Assembly: GCA_022563255.1 (NCBI GenBank)
Contig: JADFNS010000004.1
Location: 112,849-176,848, forward strand
Direction: 5' to 3'
Source: Pseudomonadota bacterium
GTDB taxonomy: Bacteria; Pseudomonadota; Gammaproteobacteria; Steroidobacterales; Woeseiaceae
DNA length: 64,000 nucleotides
The notes beneath the pieces are model-generated. The model made no database searches. It worked only from the letters and a program-made list of their open reading frames with translations, and had not been told where the DNA came from. A program made the translations under genes and the position numbers. Shown here in pieces: positions 54,828 through 63,077 of the stretch. How positions within the stretch are numbered: position 1 is the first letter of the stretch; each line of letters starts with the position of its first letter.

Positions 54828-55851
54828 TGCCTGCTCCCAGATTTAAAATTTTCTCGTAAACATCAACATAGTCGCGTGCCATGCGTGTATGAGAGAAGCG
54901 CTGCTCAACGTCCTCTCGACAAGCGGAGCGGTTAATCAACTGTACCGTAGCGACCGCACGCACTGCATGTTCAACATCCTCGACGATGTAGCCGGTTTCA
55001 CCGTCTCGGATAATCTCCGGAATTGACCCACGAGCAAACGCGATGACGGGTGTTCCGCATGCCATGGACTCAACCATGCTCAAACCAAAAGGTTCGTCGA
55101 AGCTGATTAAATGCAATAGTGCCAGCGCCTGACCCAACACGTCCGCTCTCTGGTCGGGCCCTACAGACCCCAGATATTCCACAGTCGTGCCGTCAATATG
55201 AGGCTCCACTTGAGTCGCGAAGTAATCCTGATCCTGAATGATGCCGGCGATCAGCAACTTTATTCCGACGCGCTGCGCCACCTGAATCGCTTCTTGCACG
55301 CCCTTATCCGGATGGATCCGGCCAAAGAACAGCAGATACTCTCCCTCAGCTTCAAGAAAGGGAAATTGCGTGATATCAATTCCGTGATGGATGGTGGCTA
55401 TGTAATCCAGTTCTGCGGACTTATCCGCCTCGCTGATCGCTACGTAGTGGCTCCGCGCATTGTATTTTTTATAGACCGGAATAATCGCTGGCGAGGAGAA
55501 TCCGTGGATCGTCGTTAACACCGGTGTGTCCACCAGTGCGGAGTATGTAAGTGGCAGAAAATCATAATGATTATGAATGAGATCAAATTCGGCGGCACGC
55601 TCGAAGAGCTCCGAAATGTGCAGGCATTCAGCGACCTTCGGATCAACCGAGTGGTCCTCCGAATACGGGCGCGGACACACAGCGACAAGCCTGCTGCGGG
55701 ATTGCGAGTCCCCGGTGGCGAAAAGAGTCACGTCCAGGCCCATATGTACCAGCTCTTCCGTGAGCAGACTCACCACGGATTCCCACGGTCCATAATGGCG
55801 AGGAGGGGTCCGCCATGAAACAGGGCTGAGGACTGCGATTCGAACGGACAT
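54817..55851 (-). CDS. Family 4 glycosyltransferase
   Basis: 344 residues. N-terminal PVSWRTPPRHYGPWESVVSL is the acceptor-side loop of GT4 proteins of this type. In the C-terminal half FFGRIHPDKGVQEAIQVAQR and the EX7E motif in DEPFGLSMVESMACGTP are clear. Its 3' end overlaps the GH130 gene, suggesting tight coupling of synthesis and turnover of the same glycoside. Donor and acceptor are not readable from sequence. The gene is divergent from the second GH130 gene, with 140 bp between starts. Confidence 0.88.
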   Translation of the reverse strand: MSVRIAVLSPVSWRTPPRHYGPWESVVSLLTEELVHMGLDVTLFATGDSQSRSRLVAVCPRPYSEDHSVDPKVAECLHISELFERAAEFDLIHNHYDFLPLTYSALVDTPVLTTIHGFSSPAIIPVYKKYNARSHYVAISEADKSAELDYIATIHHGIDITQFPFLEAEGEYLLFFGRIHPDKGVQEAIQVAQRVGIKLLIAGIIQDQDYFATQVEPHIDGTTVEYLGSVGPDQRADVLGQALALLHLISFDEPFGLSMVESMACGTPVIAFARGSIPEIIRDGETGYIVEDVEHAVRAVATVQLINRSACREDVEQRFSHTRMARDYVDVYEKILNLGAGNDR

Positions 55852-55991
55852 GCTCGATATGACCGATTCTCAAAAGTGTGGATTGTAACGCATGCTTCTG
55901 ATGGCCTTCACGGTTATACTCCGGACGGTCTGAACCCGGACGACTTCCCCATGACCTTTGTCAGTCAGATTACAGTAGCGCGCTACCTTTA

Positions 55992-57464
55992 ATGAGAGTT
56001 AAAGAACAACGCAAACAGCTGATCCAGCGGCGGTCAACTTTACTGAACGCCGAGAGCGCACGCGTTATTACCCGGCCGCATATTCCAGGAGACAAAGCGC
56101 GCAGCAAGGACCTGATCGCTCGTGTCTCCAAGCTGAGCGACGAAGACGTACATAATTTGCTGGAGGTTGTATATCAGGACTTCTCGGCGCGTCACCGGAA
56201 CTTCCGGGAGGCCCTCAAGAGAAACTTTGAGCGCATTGCAGAACACGTCCCGAAAGGTATCTCTTTGTCGTCCGAGCAACAACTGCTGCTAGGTGCCTAC
56301 TTTACCGCAGAGTATTCAGTTGAAGCAGCGGCGCTCTTTAATCCTTCTATCGTTATCCATCCGGACCAGAAGGGCGTGGACAAGGGGTCGCAGCGATTTG
56401 TCATGAGTTTCAGGGCGACAGGTGAAGGTCATGTGTCCTCGATTGAGTTTCGTAGCGGAATCGTTGACGAAAACAAGGACATTTACTTCGATCCCATCAG
56501 CCAGTACGTGGCCACGCCTGAGATGCACACAGATCCTGTCTATCATCGTCTTCATTTTCAGCGGAAGATCGACGAGATCTGTGCCTGCGAGCGGGTTATG
56601 AATCAACTGCTGGACGGCTTGGGGGAAACATTCACCTTCGATGAGCTGCAACTGCAGATAAAGAAACTTCGCTCGACCAAGTTCCGCGTGATCGACAAGC
56701 AGCACACGATCGATACGGCGTTGTGGCTGGCTCGATCCAATTACGAAGTAATTTTCCGCCCAGATGAACAGATCTCAGAGAGAGTTATCTTTCCGGTGAC
56801 GGAAAACGAGAGCGCAGGCATTGAGGATGCTCGGTTTGTGCGTTTTACCGATGAAGATGGGTCAGTCACTTACTACGCAACTTATACCGCCTACAATGGC
56901 GTCGACATACTGCCGCAGATTCTCGAGACGACCGATTTCCTGACATTCAAGATGCATACAATCAGCGGCAAAGCGGCGCGCAACAAGGGTATGGCGTTAT
57001 TTCCGAGAAAGATCAATGGCAATTTCGTGATGTTGTCACGCCAGGATGGCGTCAACAACTACATCATGTTCTCGGACAGCGTTCGCATCTGGGAAGAGGC
57101 GCAACTTCTGCAGGAGCCGGTTCATCCGCTGGAGTATGTTCAGGTTGGCAACTGTGGCTCGCCGGTGGAGACGTCTGAGGGATGGCTCGCGCTTTTCCAT
57201 GGTGTCGGACCGATGCGCAGATATAGCATCTGGGCCGAGCTGTTGGACCTTGACGATCCGTCCAAAGTGATCGGCCGGCTTGATGAACCGTTACTGTCGC
57301 CTGATGAACATGAGCGAGACGGCTATGTGCCCAACGTGGTCTATACCTGTGGCAGTATGCTTTGTGGGGACGCGCTGATCGTCCCTTATGGTATTGCTGA
57401 CCAACGGTGCAGAGTTGCCACCGTATCGGTTCCCGAGCTGATATCTCGCCTCAAGGCAAATTGA
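55992..57464 (+). CDS. GH130 family enzyme, long form
   Basis: 490 residues. An N-terminal helical region of ~130 residues precedes a GH130 beta-propeller with GIEDARFVRFTDEDGSVTYY (catalytic Asp region), TYTAYNGVDILPQILET, GNCGSPVETSEGWLALFHGV and GYVPNVVYTCGSMLCGDALI. It is longer than the neighbouring 313-residue GH130 and belongs to a different subgroup, so the two probably act on different linkages or chain lengths of the same mannoside. It is convergent with the GT fusion gene, 7 bp apart. Confidence 0.85.
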   Translation: MRVKEQRKQLIQRRSTLLNAESARVITRPHIPGDKARSKDLIARVSKLSDEDVHNLLEVVYQDFSARHRNFREALKRNFERIAEHVPKGISLSSEQQLLLGAYFTAEYSVEAAALFNPSIVIHPDQKGVDKGSQRFVMSFRATGEGHVSSIEFRSGIVDENKDIYFDPISQYVATPEMHTDPVYHRLHFQRKIDEICACERVMNQLLDGLGETFTFDELQLQIKKLRSTKFRVIDKQHTIDTALWLARSNYEVIFRPDEQISERVIFPVTENESAGIEDARFVRFTDEDGSVTYYATYTAYNGVDILPQILETTDFLTFKMHTISGKAARNKGMALFPRKINGNFVMLSRQDGVNNYIMFSDSVRIWEEAQLLQEPVHPLEYVQVGNCGSPVETSEGWLALFHGVGPMRRYSIWAELLDLDDPSKVIGRLDEPLLSPDEHERDGYVPNVVYTCGSMLCGDALIVPYGIADQRCRVATVSVPELISRLKAN

Positions 57465-57471
57465 CATGTCC

Positions 57472-59787
57472 TCAAGCCGCGTCAGACTGTTCCCGGAGCC
57501 GCTTGTCATCGTCTGATTCCACAACGTGATTGTGATTCACTGTTAATCCACGGAGATTGTAAATGGCGAGTAGGGAGCACAAGTAAGACAACGTCGATTC
57601 CGCGCCCTGATTTTCATTGACACCGTCCCGAGTGAGCCCGTCGCGGCACCCGGCGCTGGCATGATCGTAAAGTTGGATTTGTTGATCGTTCTTCCCCAGA
57701 TACCAATTGAAGCAGGTGGATGCCAGCTGAATCCATTCATCACGTTGCGTACATTCATAGGCTTCGATACTGGCGCTAATCATGGCGGCTGCTTCGAGAG
57801 GCTGTTGATCGTAGCGCGCTTTGCTTCCGGATTTTGGATACCAACCCTGATTGCCAACCGGTGCAAACCATCCATCGGAAGGATCAAGCTGAATATCTCT
57901 TAGCCACTCAAGGACGTCGATACCGAGTGATACCATATCATCATCCTCGGTAATTCGACCGCAGGCCAACAGCGCTTCGGGTAGGCGTGCATTGTCGTAG
58001 GTCAGCTCGGTTTCGTGCCATGGCCAGTCTTTGGTGGCGAATTGCCGGAAACGATCCCGCAGCCGGTTACCCAGTGCTTTGAAAAGACTCCGAATCTGGC
58101 GATCCTCGTTGTTCCGACGCAGGTATGCCCGCATCCCGAGGATTGGAAATGCGATGGCACGGGAGTCCGAAAAGCTAGTCAATGCCGGCAGCGCATCGTG
58201 GAAGAGTTTGGTCGCAAGCGCGACTTGACCCGAGTTCTGCCCCCAGCCTGCCATCACGCCCAGTGCCCAGAGCGCGCGTCCGTGAGAGTCCTCGGATCCA
58301 ATGGTGTCCAGCCATTTGCGCTCGTATGACATGAAATTGTGAAATCTGCCCGTCTCTGCATCGAAAGCATCATCCAGGAAACTGAGATAGATCGACGACA
58401 GATCGATCAGTGATGTATCGCTTCGATTCAGATCGTACGCTCCGACAGCGACGATAAGCGCCCGAGCATTGTCGTCCACACAGTATCCATGAGCTCGGTC
58501 GGGAACCGTGAATTTGGCGTGCTGGAGTATGGCAGTATCATCCGACATATGGCGCAGATGATTCAGGTTGATCTGCGGCAATCGCTGTTCTTGCTGACCA
58601 AGCGTGTCCAGTGCCGGGAGATTGCGCGCGCGCGCATGTGGCGCCTTGGCTTGCGAAAACAGAGCCAGATAACGGCGGCCCATTTCTTTCATTACCATAG
58701 GCCGCGAATAGTCATAGGCGGCCCGGCGCAACTTAAGGCGCTCCTCAGGAAAGTCCAGGAGTTGATTAATCTCCTGCGACAAAGCTTTGGAGTCTTTGAA
58801 GGGTACGAGCCTGCCGCGCCCATCGGCCAACATATCCTGTGCATGCCAATAGGGGGTGGACACGATGGCCTTGCCCGCACCCACCGCATAGGCCAGTGTG
58901 CCGGACACAACCTGAGCCTCGTTAAGATATGGGGTAACGTAGATATCGGCAGCTCGAATGATCTCAAGTAATTCATCGCGCTCCAGAAACCGGTCATGAA
59001 ACACAATGTTGTCGCTGACGCCCAATTCCTTTGCCCGATGATGCAGACTCAGGCGGTAGTCTTCGTCACTTTCGGCCCTGCAATGCGGATGAGTGGCGCC
59101 AACCACGTAATAGAGCACCTCCGGATGTGAGCTAACGATGTCTGGCAGGGCATCGATCATGAATTCGATACCTTTACCCGGTGAGAGTAGGCCGAAGGTC
59201 AAAATTACGATTTTGTCATCTACCCCGAGCTTACTCTTGCACGGATCCGGGTCCAGAAACGGAACATCGGGAATTCCATGATGGATGAGAATTATTTTTC
59301 TCTCTGGCACCTGATATATCTCTTGAAGAAAATCGGCGGCGTGCTCACTCATAACGATTAAGCTGGCGGAGAGCTCCGATAATTGGGTGATGATCTTCTT
59401 CTCCTCCGCCGAAGGTTCTCTCAATACTGTGTGCAGGGTAGTAAAAAGAGGGCTCTTCAAGTTCTGTGCGAGTTCGATAATGAAGCTGCCGCGTTGACCT
59501 CCGAATATTCCGTATTCGTGCTGCAGACAAATTGCCCCCGGATTCCTCAGGTTCAAGAAATCCGCAGCGAGACGGTATTCGTTCAGTTTGTCTTGTCTAA
59601 TTTGAAATTTGACTATGTCCGGATACTCATAGCCCTCGCGCCGATCGTTCATGGCTACGACAGAACAGTCAATTCTACAGTTGTTCTCGAGAATTGCGTG
59701 GGCAAGATCAGCCGTAAAGGTGGCGATACCGCATTGTCTCGGCAGGTATGAGCCGATCAGGGCGACTGATTCTATAAACGGCGGCAT
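57472..59787 (-). CDS. Two-domain protein: GT4 glycosyltransferase plus alpha/alpha-toroid domain
   Basis: 771 residues. Residues ~1-380 form a GT-B glycosyltransferase with GSYLPRQCGIATFTADLAHA, ILTFGLLSPGKGIEFMIDAL and a donor-side EAQVVSGTLAYAVGAGKAI. Residues ~420-760 are helical and Trp/Asp-rich (RAHGYCVDDNARALIVAVGA, SEDSHGRALWALGVMAG, then DWPWHETELTYDNARLPEAL), like six-hairpin glycosidase folds. A linker of ~40 residues separates the domains. The combination of transferase and toroid in one chain, beside two GH130 genes and a second GT4, points to a dedicated mannoside cycle of unknown structure. Confidence 0.82.
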   Translation of the reverse strand: MPPFIESVALIGSYLPRQCGIATFTADLAHAILENNCRIDCSVVAMNDRREGYEYPDIVKFQIRQDKLNEYRLAADFLNLRNPGAICLQHEYGIFGGQRGSFIIELAQNLKSPLFTTLHTVLREPSAEEKKIITQLSELSASLIVMSEHAADFLQEIYQVPERKIILIHHGIPDVPFLDPDPCKSKLGVDDKIVILTFGLLSPGKGIEFMIDALPDIVSSHPEVLYYVVGATHPHCRAESDEDYRLSLHHRAKELGVSDNIVFHDRFLERDELLEIIRAADIYVTPYLNEAQVVSGTLAYAVGAGKAIVSTPYWHAQDMLADGRGRLVPFKDSKALSQEINQLLDFPEERLKLRRAAYDYSRPMVMKEMGRRYLALFSQAKAPHARARNLPALDTLGQQEQRLPQINLNHLRHMSDDTAILQHAKFTVPDRAHGYCVDDNARALIVAVGAYDLNRSDTSLIDLSSIYLSFLDDAFDAETGRFHNFMSYERKWLDTIGSEDSHGRALWALGVMAGWGQNSGQVALATKLFHDALPALTSFSDSRAIAFPILGMRAYLRRNNEDRQIRSLFKALGNRLRDRFRQFATKDWPWHETELTYDNARLPEALLACGRITEDDDMVSLGIDVLEWLRDIQLDPSDGWFAPVGNQGWYPKSGSKARYDQQPLEAAAMISASIEAYECTQRDEWIQLASTCFNWYLGKNDQQIQLYDHASAGCRDGLTRDGVNENQGAESTLSYLCSLLAIYNLRGLTVNHNHVVESDDDKRLREQSDAA

Positions 59788-60102
59788 GCTGAATTCCTTC
59801 CTATACTCCGGTCAGAAATTATAGACTTGAGCCGCAACTCTACCATGCGTGCATAGCTGATTGCCTTGTGATGCGGAACTCGACAAGAATCGAACTTGTT
59901 CGGGTGTAGGTGATGACACCAAGATGCGTTCCACGAGACTCTAGGGCCGATCGCAAAGCACGTACCGAGCAGCAACATACTGCCGATCCCAGGTAGTGCT
60001 CCATTGGTCCAATCGTTGACAGGTTGCGCGTTTCGAACAGCGAAGATCACTACTGAGGGAAAATTGCCGGCAAAATTCCAGCAGTGAGCAATGCGGCAAA
60101 AA
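59788..60102. other. Intergenic DNA with a tRNA T-arm-like hairpin
   Basis: No gene is supported. At 59883-59899 the minus strand reads ACAAG-TTCGATT-CTTGT, a perfect 5-bp stem with a T-loop-like heptamer, but no full tRNA can be drawn around it. Partial matches to the flank of copy 3 occur at about 59981-60010 (CCGATCCCAGG). Confidence 0.35.
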
Positions 60103-60265
60103 GCAGTGCTCTAGTGAGTTGACGCTAACTGTATGAATGCTGAAGGGAAAAATTGGTCGGGGTGAGAGGATGGGCCTTCGGCCCCTGCCTCCCGAATCCA
60201 GATCTTGGGTGTTAACTGATTGTTTTTATAGATCAATCAGGAGGCGATCACGGACAAGTTTGCAG
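60103..60265 (-). repeat. tRNA-Pro-like repeat, copy 5, right member of the 93-bp direct repeat
   Basis: 60103-60195 repeats 51761-51853 with three mismatches in 93 bp, in the same orientation. It contains the core at 60153-60168, the GGGCCTTCGGCCC hairpin and CCTGCCTCCCGA. Beyond 60195 the similarity to other copies fades, with GGAGGCGATCACGGAC recalling GGAGACGCTCGTGGAC. Confidence 0.88.
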
Positions 60266-60396
60266 TACCGTGCATAACGATGCCGGACTTACTCCCGCAA
60301 AAGTCCCACACGCATTGGTGAGGCTCTCATAGCGGGTCAACCGCTTCAGTCCGCGATCGTTAAGTGTCTATCCATACGAAGAGGGAGGCGCGGGGC

Positions 60397-62955
60397 GTGC
60401 CGAATCACACCAGTCATACTGTAATTGGAATAGGACTCGTCTGCCTGACAGGACTCGCATTTGCCCAGTTGGTCACACCGCCACCGGTGTCACCTGAAAA
60501 TCCGCTTACCGAAGAAAAACGAGTCCTGGGCAAGATCCTCTTTTGGGATGAGCAACTCTCCAGCGACGACACCGTTGCATGTGGCACTTGCCATATCCCT
60601 GCCGCGGGAGGGGCGGATCCCAGGTTTGCAGCACACCCGGGACCCGATGGCCTCTTCGGCACTGAAGACGATACGATCGGATCTGCCGGCATCGTTCACC
60701 GCAACGTGTCAAATGAACCAGTTGTCGATCCTGTGTTTGGCTCAGGCCGGCAAGTTACCGGACGGGCGTCGCCGACAATTCTGATGAGCATGTACGCTGA
60801 AGATGTTTTTTGGGACGGTCGCGCCCGCTCTACCTTCACGGATCCGCTGAATCCGATAGACATTCTCATTCCCAACGGTGGGGCGTTGGAGAGTCAGGCG
60901 GTCGGGCCGATATTGAGCAACGTAGAGATGGCTCGTGACGGTCGTACATGGGCGGATGTGACGAATAAACTTGCTGTTGTGACGCCACTCGCACGAGCCG
61001 CGAATATCCCACCGGACATGACGGCGATATTGATTCAGAATCCATCCTATCCTGAGTTATTCGAGGCCGCCTTTGGCGACCCGACTATTACTCCGGCGCG
61101 CATTGGCATGGCCATCGCGACTTACGAACGCACGCTGGTCCCCGATCAAACACCCTGGGATCTGTATATGGCGGGGGACACGACGGCGATGACTGAAGAC
61201 CAGATTCAGGGCTGGATCGACTTCTCGGAGCAAACGGTGTGTGACAACTGTCATACGCTACCCCATTTTACAGATCACCAGTTCTACAACATCGGATTGC
61301 GCCCAGCCGACGAAGATATCGGCCGTCAAAGTGTCACCCAGTTAGGTGAAGATTTCGGGAGCTTCAAGACACCGACGCTTCGTAACGTCGGTCTGCGCAA
61401 GTTTCAGATGCATGTCGGTTGGATAACTGACGCGCAGGATGCCGTGGATTTCTATAACGCAGAGTCGGCGGTTACCCGCCATACACAATTTACCGCGAAT
61501 CAGTCGGGCATACCGACACAAAACCCGGGTAATTTCGTTGACTACAGTACGCTGTCGTTTTTTGTGCCGAGCCCGGCCCGGCAAGCCATTGTCGTCGATT
61601 TCCTGGAAAACGCACTGACTGATCCTCGTGTGGCCGCTGAAGAATTTCCATTTGATCGTCCGGCGTTGGGTTCAGAGATGGCGACAATTATGACCTATAA
61701 CGTGCAAGCACCTGGTTGGACGCCGGAACGGGCGGACATCGTCGCCGATATCATTCGCCAGCAGAATGCCGATATCGTCGGACTGCAAGAAGCCGGACCT
61801 AATCAGCAGAGCGATCTTCTGAGTCGCCTCAGCGATGTGTACGACTTTGAAAATTTCGCTGCCGGCGCCGCTTTCGAACCCATCCTGCTCAAAAAGGACG
61901 TCTTTGCCATTCTTGAAAGCGGCTCCAACACGGTCACACCTGGCTGCAACAGTCAGGGTTTTGTGAACTACCTCGTCCTGGAGCACCTGACTTCCGCAGA
62001 GCGACTCATCATTCATAACAATCATTTCTGTGCGACGATTATCAACTTTCCGGCCGGCGAACCCACAGCCGTCGAACGGAACGAGGCGCATGCGGTCGAG
62101 CTGGTCAATACAATATTCAATAATCAAGCGAAGTGGAACGCGCCTGCCATCGCACTGGGCGATCTTAATGCCTCGATCAACTCGGACACCATGCAATTTC
62201 TGCTCGAGCAAATCGCACTGTCGGGCGGTGCAGCCAACCCCATCGTGCTGAATGACGCCTGGGATGCTGCCTTTCCGGGCGTACCCTATCCGGCGCGTAT
62301 TGACTGGATTTTGATGACTGACATTGGTTTCAGTGTACTGGATGCAAAAGTGATCAGCGACGCACAAACCGGGCAGGCTTCCGATCACGAACCGGTATTG
62401 ACGACATTAGCGATCGACACGACCGGGGTGGGGTCCGTCGTTGTTGTCGACATGGAATCACCGACGGCGCCCGTTAATCTGCTTACAACAATCGTGACCG
62501 ATACCACCGTTACGCTGAGTTGGAATGCCGCCAGCGACAACATCGGCGTGACGACCTATCGAGTCTATCGAGACGGCTTATTACTGGCCACTTCCTCTGC
62601 GTTAACATTCAACGATTCCGGGTTACAGGCTGCAACGAGCTATCTGTATTCGGTTACGGCGCTGGATGCGAGCGGTAACGAATCTCCTTCGAGCGAAATT
62701 TCGGTGACGACATTGGCGGCCTCCGTAGTTGTTCCGCCGACGGCCAGCAGCGGCGGTGGTGGCGGCGGCATGAGCGCGTGGTTGTCGCTGTTGCTTGGGA
62801 TGGTTTGCCTTATTCGGGCTGGACTGCGCCGACACAGGGTGAGAGGCTGGGCCTTCGGCCTGTCGGCTCGCAAGCTCGCCTCGGTGCGAACCTCCGGCCC
62901 CTGCCTCCCGAAGGCGCGCAAGCGTTGTCTCGCCGTATCTCTCCATGAGCATTGA
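60397..62955 (+). CDS. Fusion: diheme cytochrome c peroxidase - EEP-type domain - FN3 - GlyGly-CTERM
   Basis: 852 residues from GTG 60397 (GGGAGG eight bases upstream); a GTG 11 codons earlier is possible, and residue numbers below count from that one (60364). A signal peptide is followed by a MauG/CcpA-like region (about 40-430) with two heme sites, C73-GTCH and C293-DNCH. An endonuclease/exonuclease/phosphatase domain follows (about 439-690) with TYNVQ, GLQEAG, GDLNAS (599-604) and SDHEP (673-677). Then come an FN3 domain (about 699-783) and a six-glycine stretch plus hydrophobic helix and RRHR, as in GlyGly-CTERM sorting signals. After RRHR the frame runs about 35 codons through a repeat copy to a chance stop. 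Surface or secreted redox function is inferred. Confidence 0.82.
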   Translation: MPNHTSHTVIGIGLVCLTGLAFAQLVTPPPVSPENPLTEEKRVLGKILFWDEQLSSDDTVACGTCHIPAAGGADPRFAAHPGPDGLFGTEDDTIGSAGIVHRNVSNEPVVDPVFGSGRQVTGRASPTILMSMYAEDVFWDGRARSTFTDPLNPIDILIPNGGALESQAVGPILSNVEMARDGRTWADVTNKLAVVTPLARAANIPPDMTAILIQNPSYPELFEAAFGDPTITPARIGMAIATYERTLVPDQTPWDLYMAGDTTAMTEDQIQGWIDFSEQTVCDNCHTLPHFTDHQFYNIGLRPADEDIGRQSVTQLGEDFGSFKTPTLRNVGLRKFQMHVGWITDAQDAVDFYNAESAVTRHTQFTANQSGIPTQNPGNFVDYSTLSFFVPSPARQAIVVDFLENALTDPRVAAEEFPFDRPALGSEMATIMTYNVQAPGWTPERADIVADIIRQQNADIVGLQEAGPNQQSDLLSRLSDVYDFENFAAGAAFEPILLKKDVFAILESGSNTVTPGCNSQGFVNYLVLEHLTSAERLIIHNNHFCATIINFPAGEPTAVERNEAHAVELVNTIFNNQAKWNAPAIALGDLNASINSDTMQFLLEQIALSGGAANPIVLNDAWDAAFPGVPYPARIDWILMTDIGFSVLDAKVISDAQTGQASDHEPVLTTLAIDTTGVGSVVVVDMESPTAPVNLLTTIVTDTTVTLSWNAASDNIGVTTYRVYRDGLLLATSSALTFNDSGLQAATSYLYSVTALDASGNESPSSEISVTTLAASVVVPPTASSGGGGGGMSAWLSLLLGMVCLIRAGLRRHRVRGWAFGLSARKLASVRTSGPCLPKARKRCLAVSLHEH

Positions 62956-62990
62956 TGAACAGCAAATGACGAAAATTTGTTGTTAATCAA
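62837..62990 (-). repeat. tRNA-Pro-like repeat, copy 6, next to the integrase
   Basis: GGGTGAGAGGCTGGGCCTTC starts the copy, the shared insertion GTCGGCTCGCAAGCTCGCC follows, and then TGCGAACCTCCGGCCCC and TGCCTCCCGAAGGC. On the minus strand the last parts read as an anticodon arm (GCC-TTCGGGA-GGC) and a T-arm start (GGAGGTTCGCA) of tRNA-Pro(CGG). TTTGTTGTTAATCAATTAG at about 62978 recalls the TTGTTGTTAATTATAG of copy 3. The copy lies inside the 3' end of the fusion gene and 90 bp before the integrase. Confidence 0.8.
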
Positions 62991-63077
62991 TTAGTAGCCC
63001 TACACTCAGCGTTCTCCTGGATCCGCTGCGGCACACGCCAGTGTTCTGCAATTGGACTTACTGAGGACTTACGACGA

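Noticed and set aside
40810..62990. CRISPR array
   Set aside because: The repeats are long, irregularly spaced by kilobases, diverged, and separated by genes.
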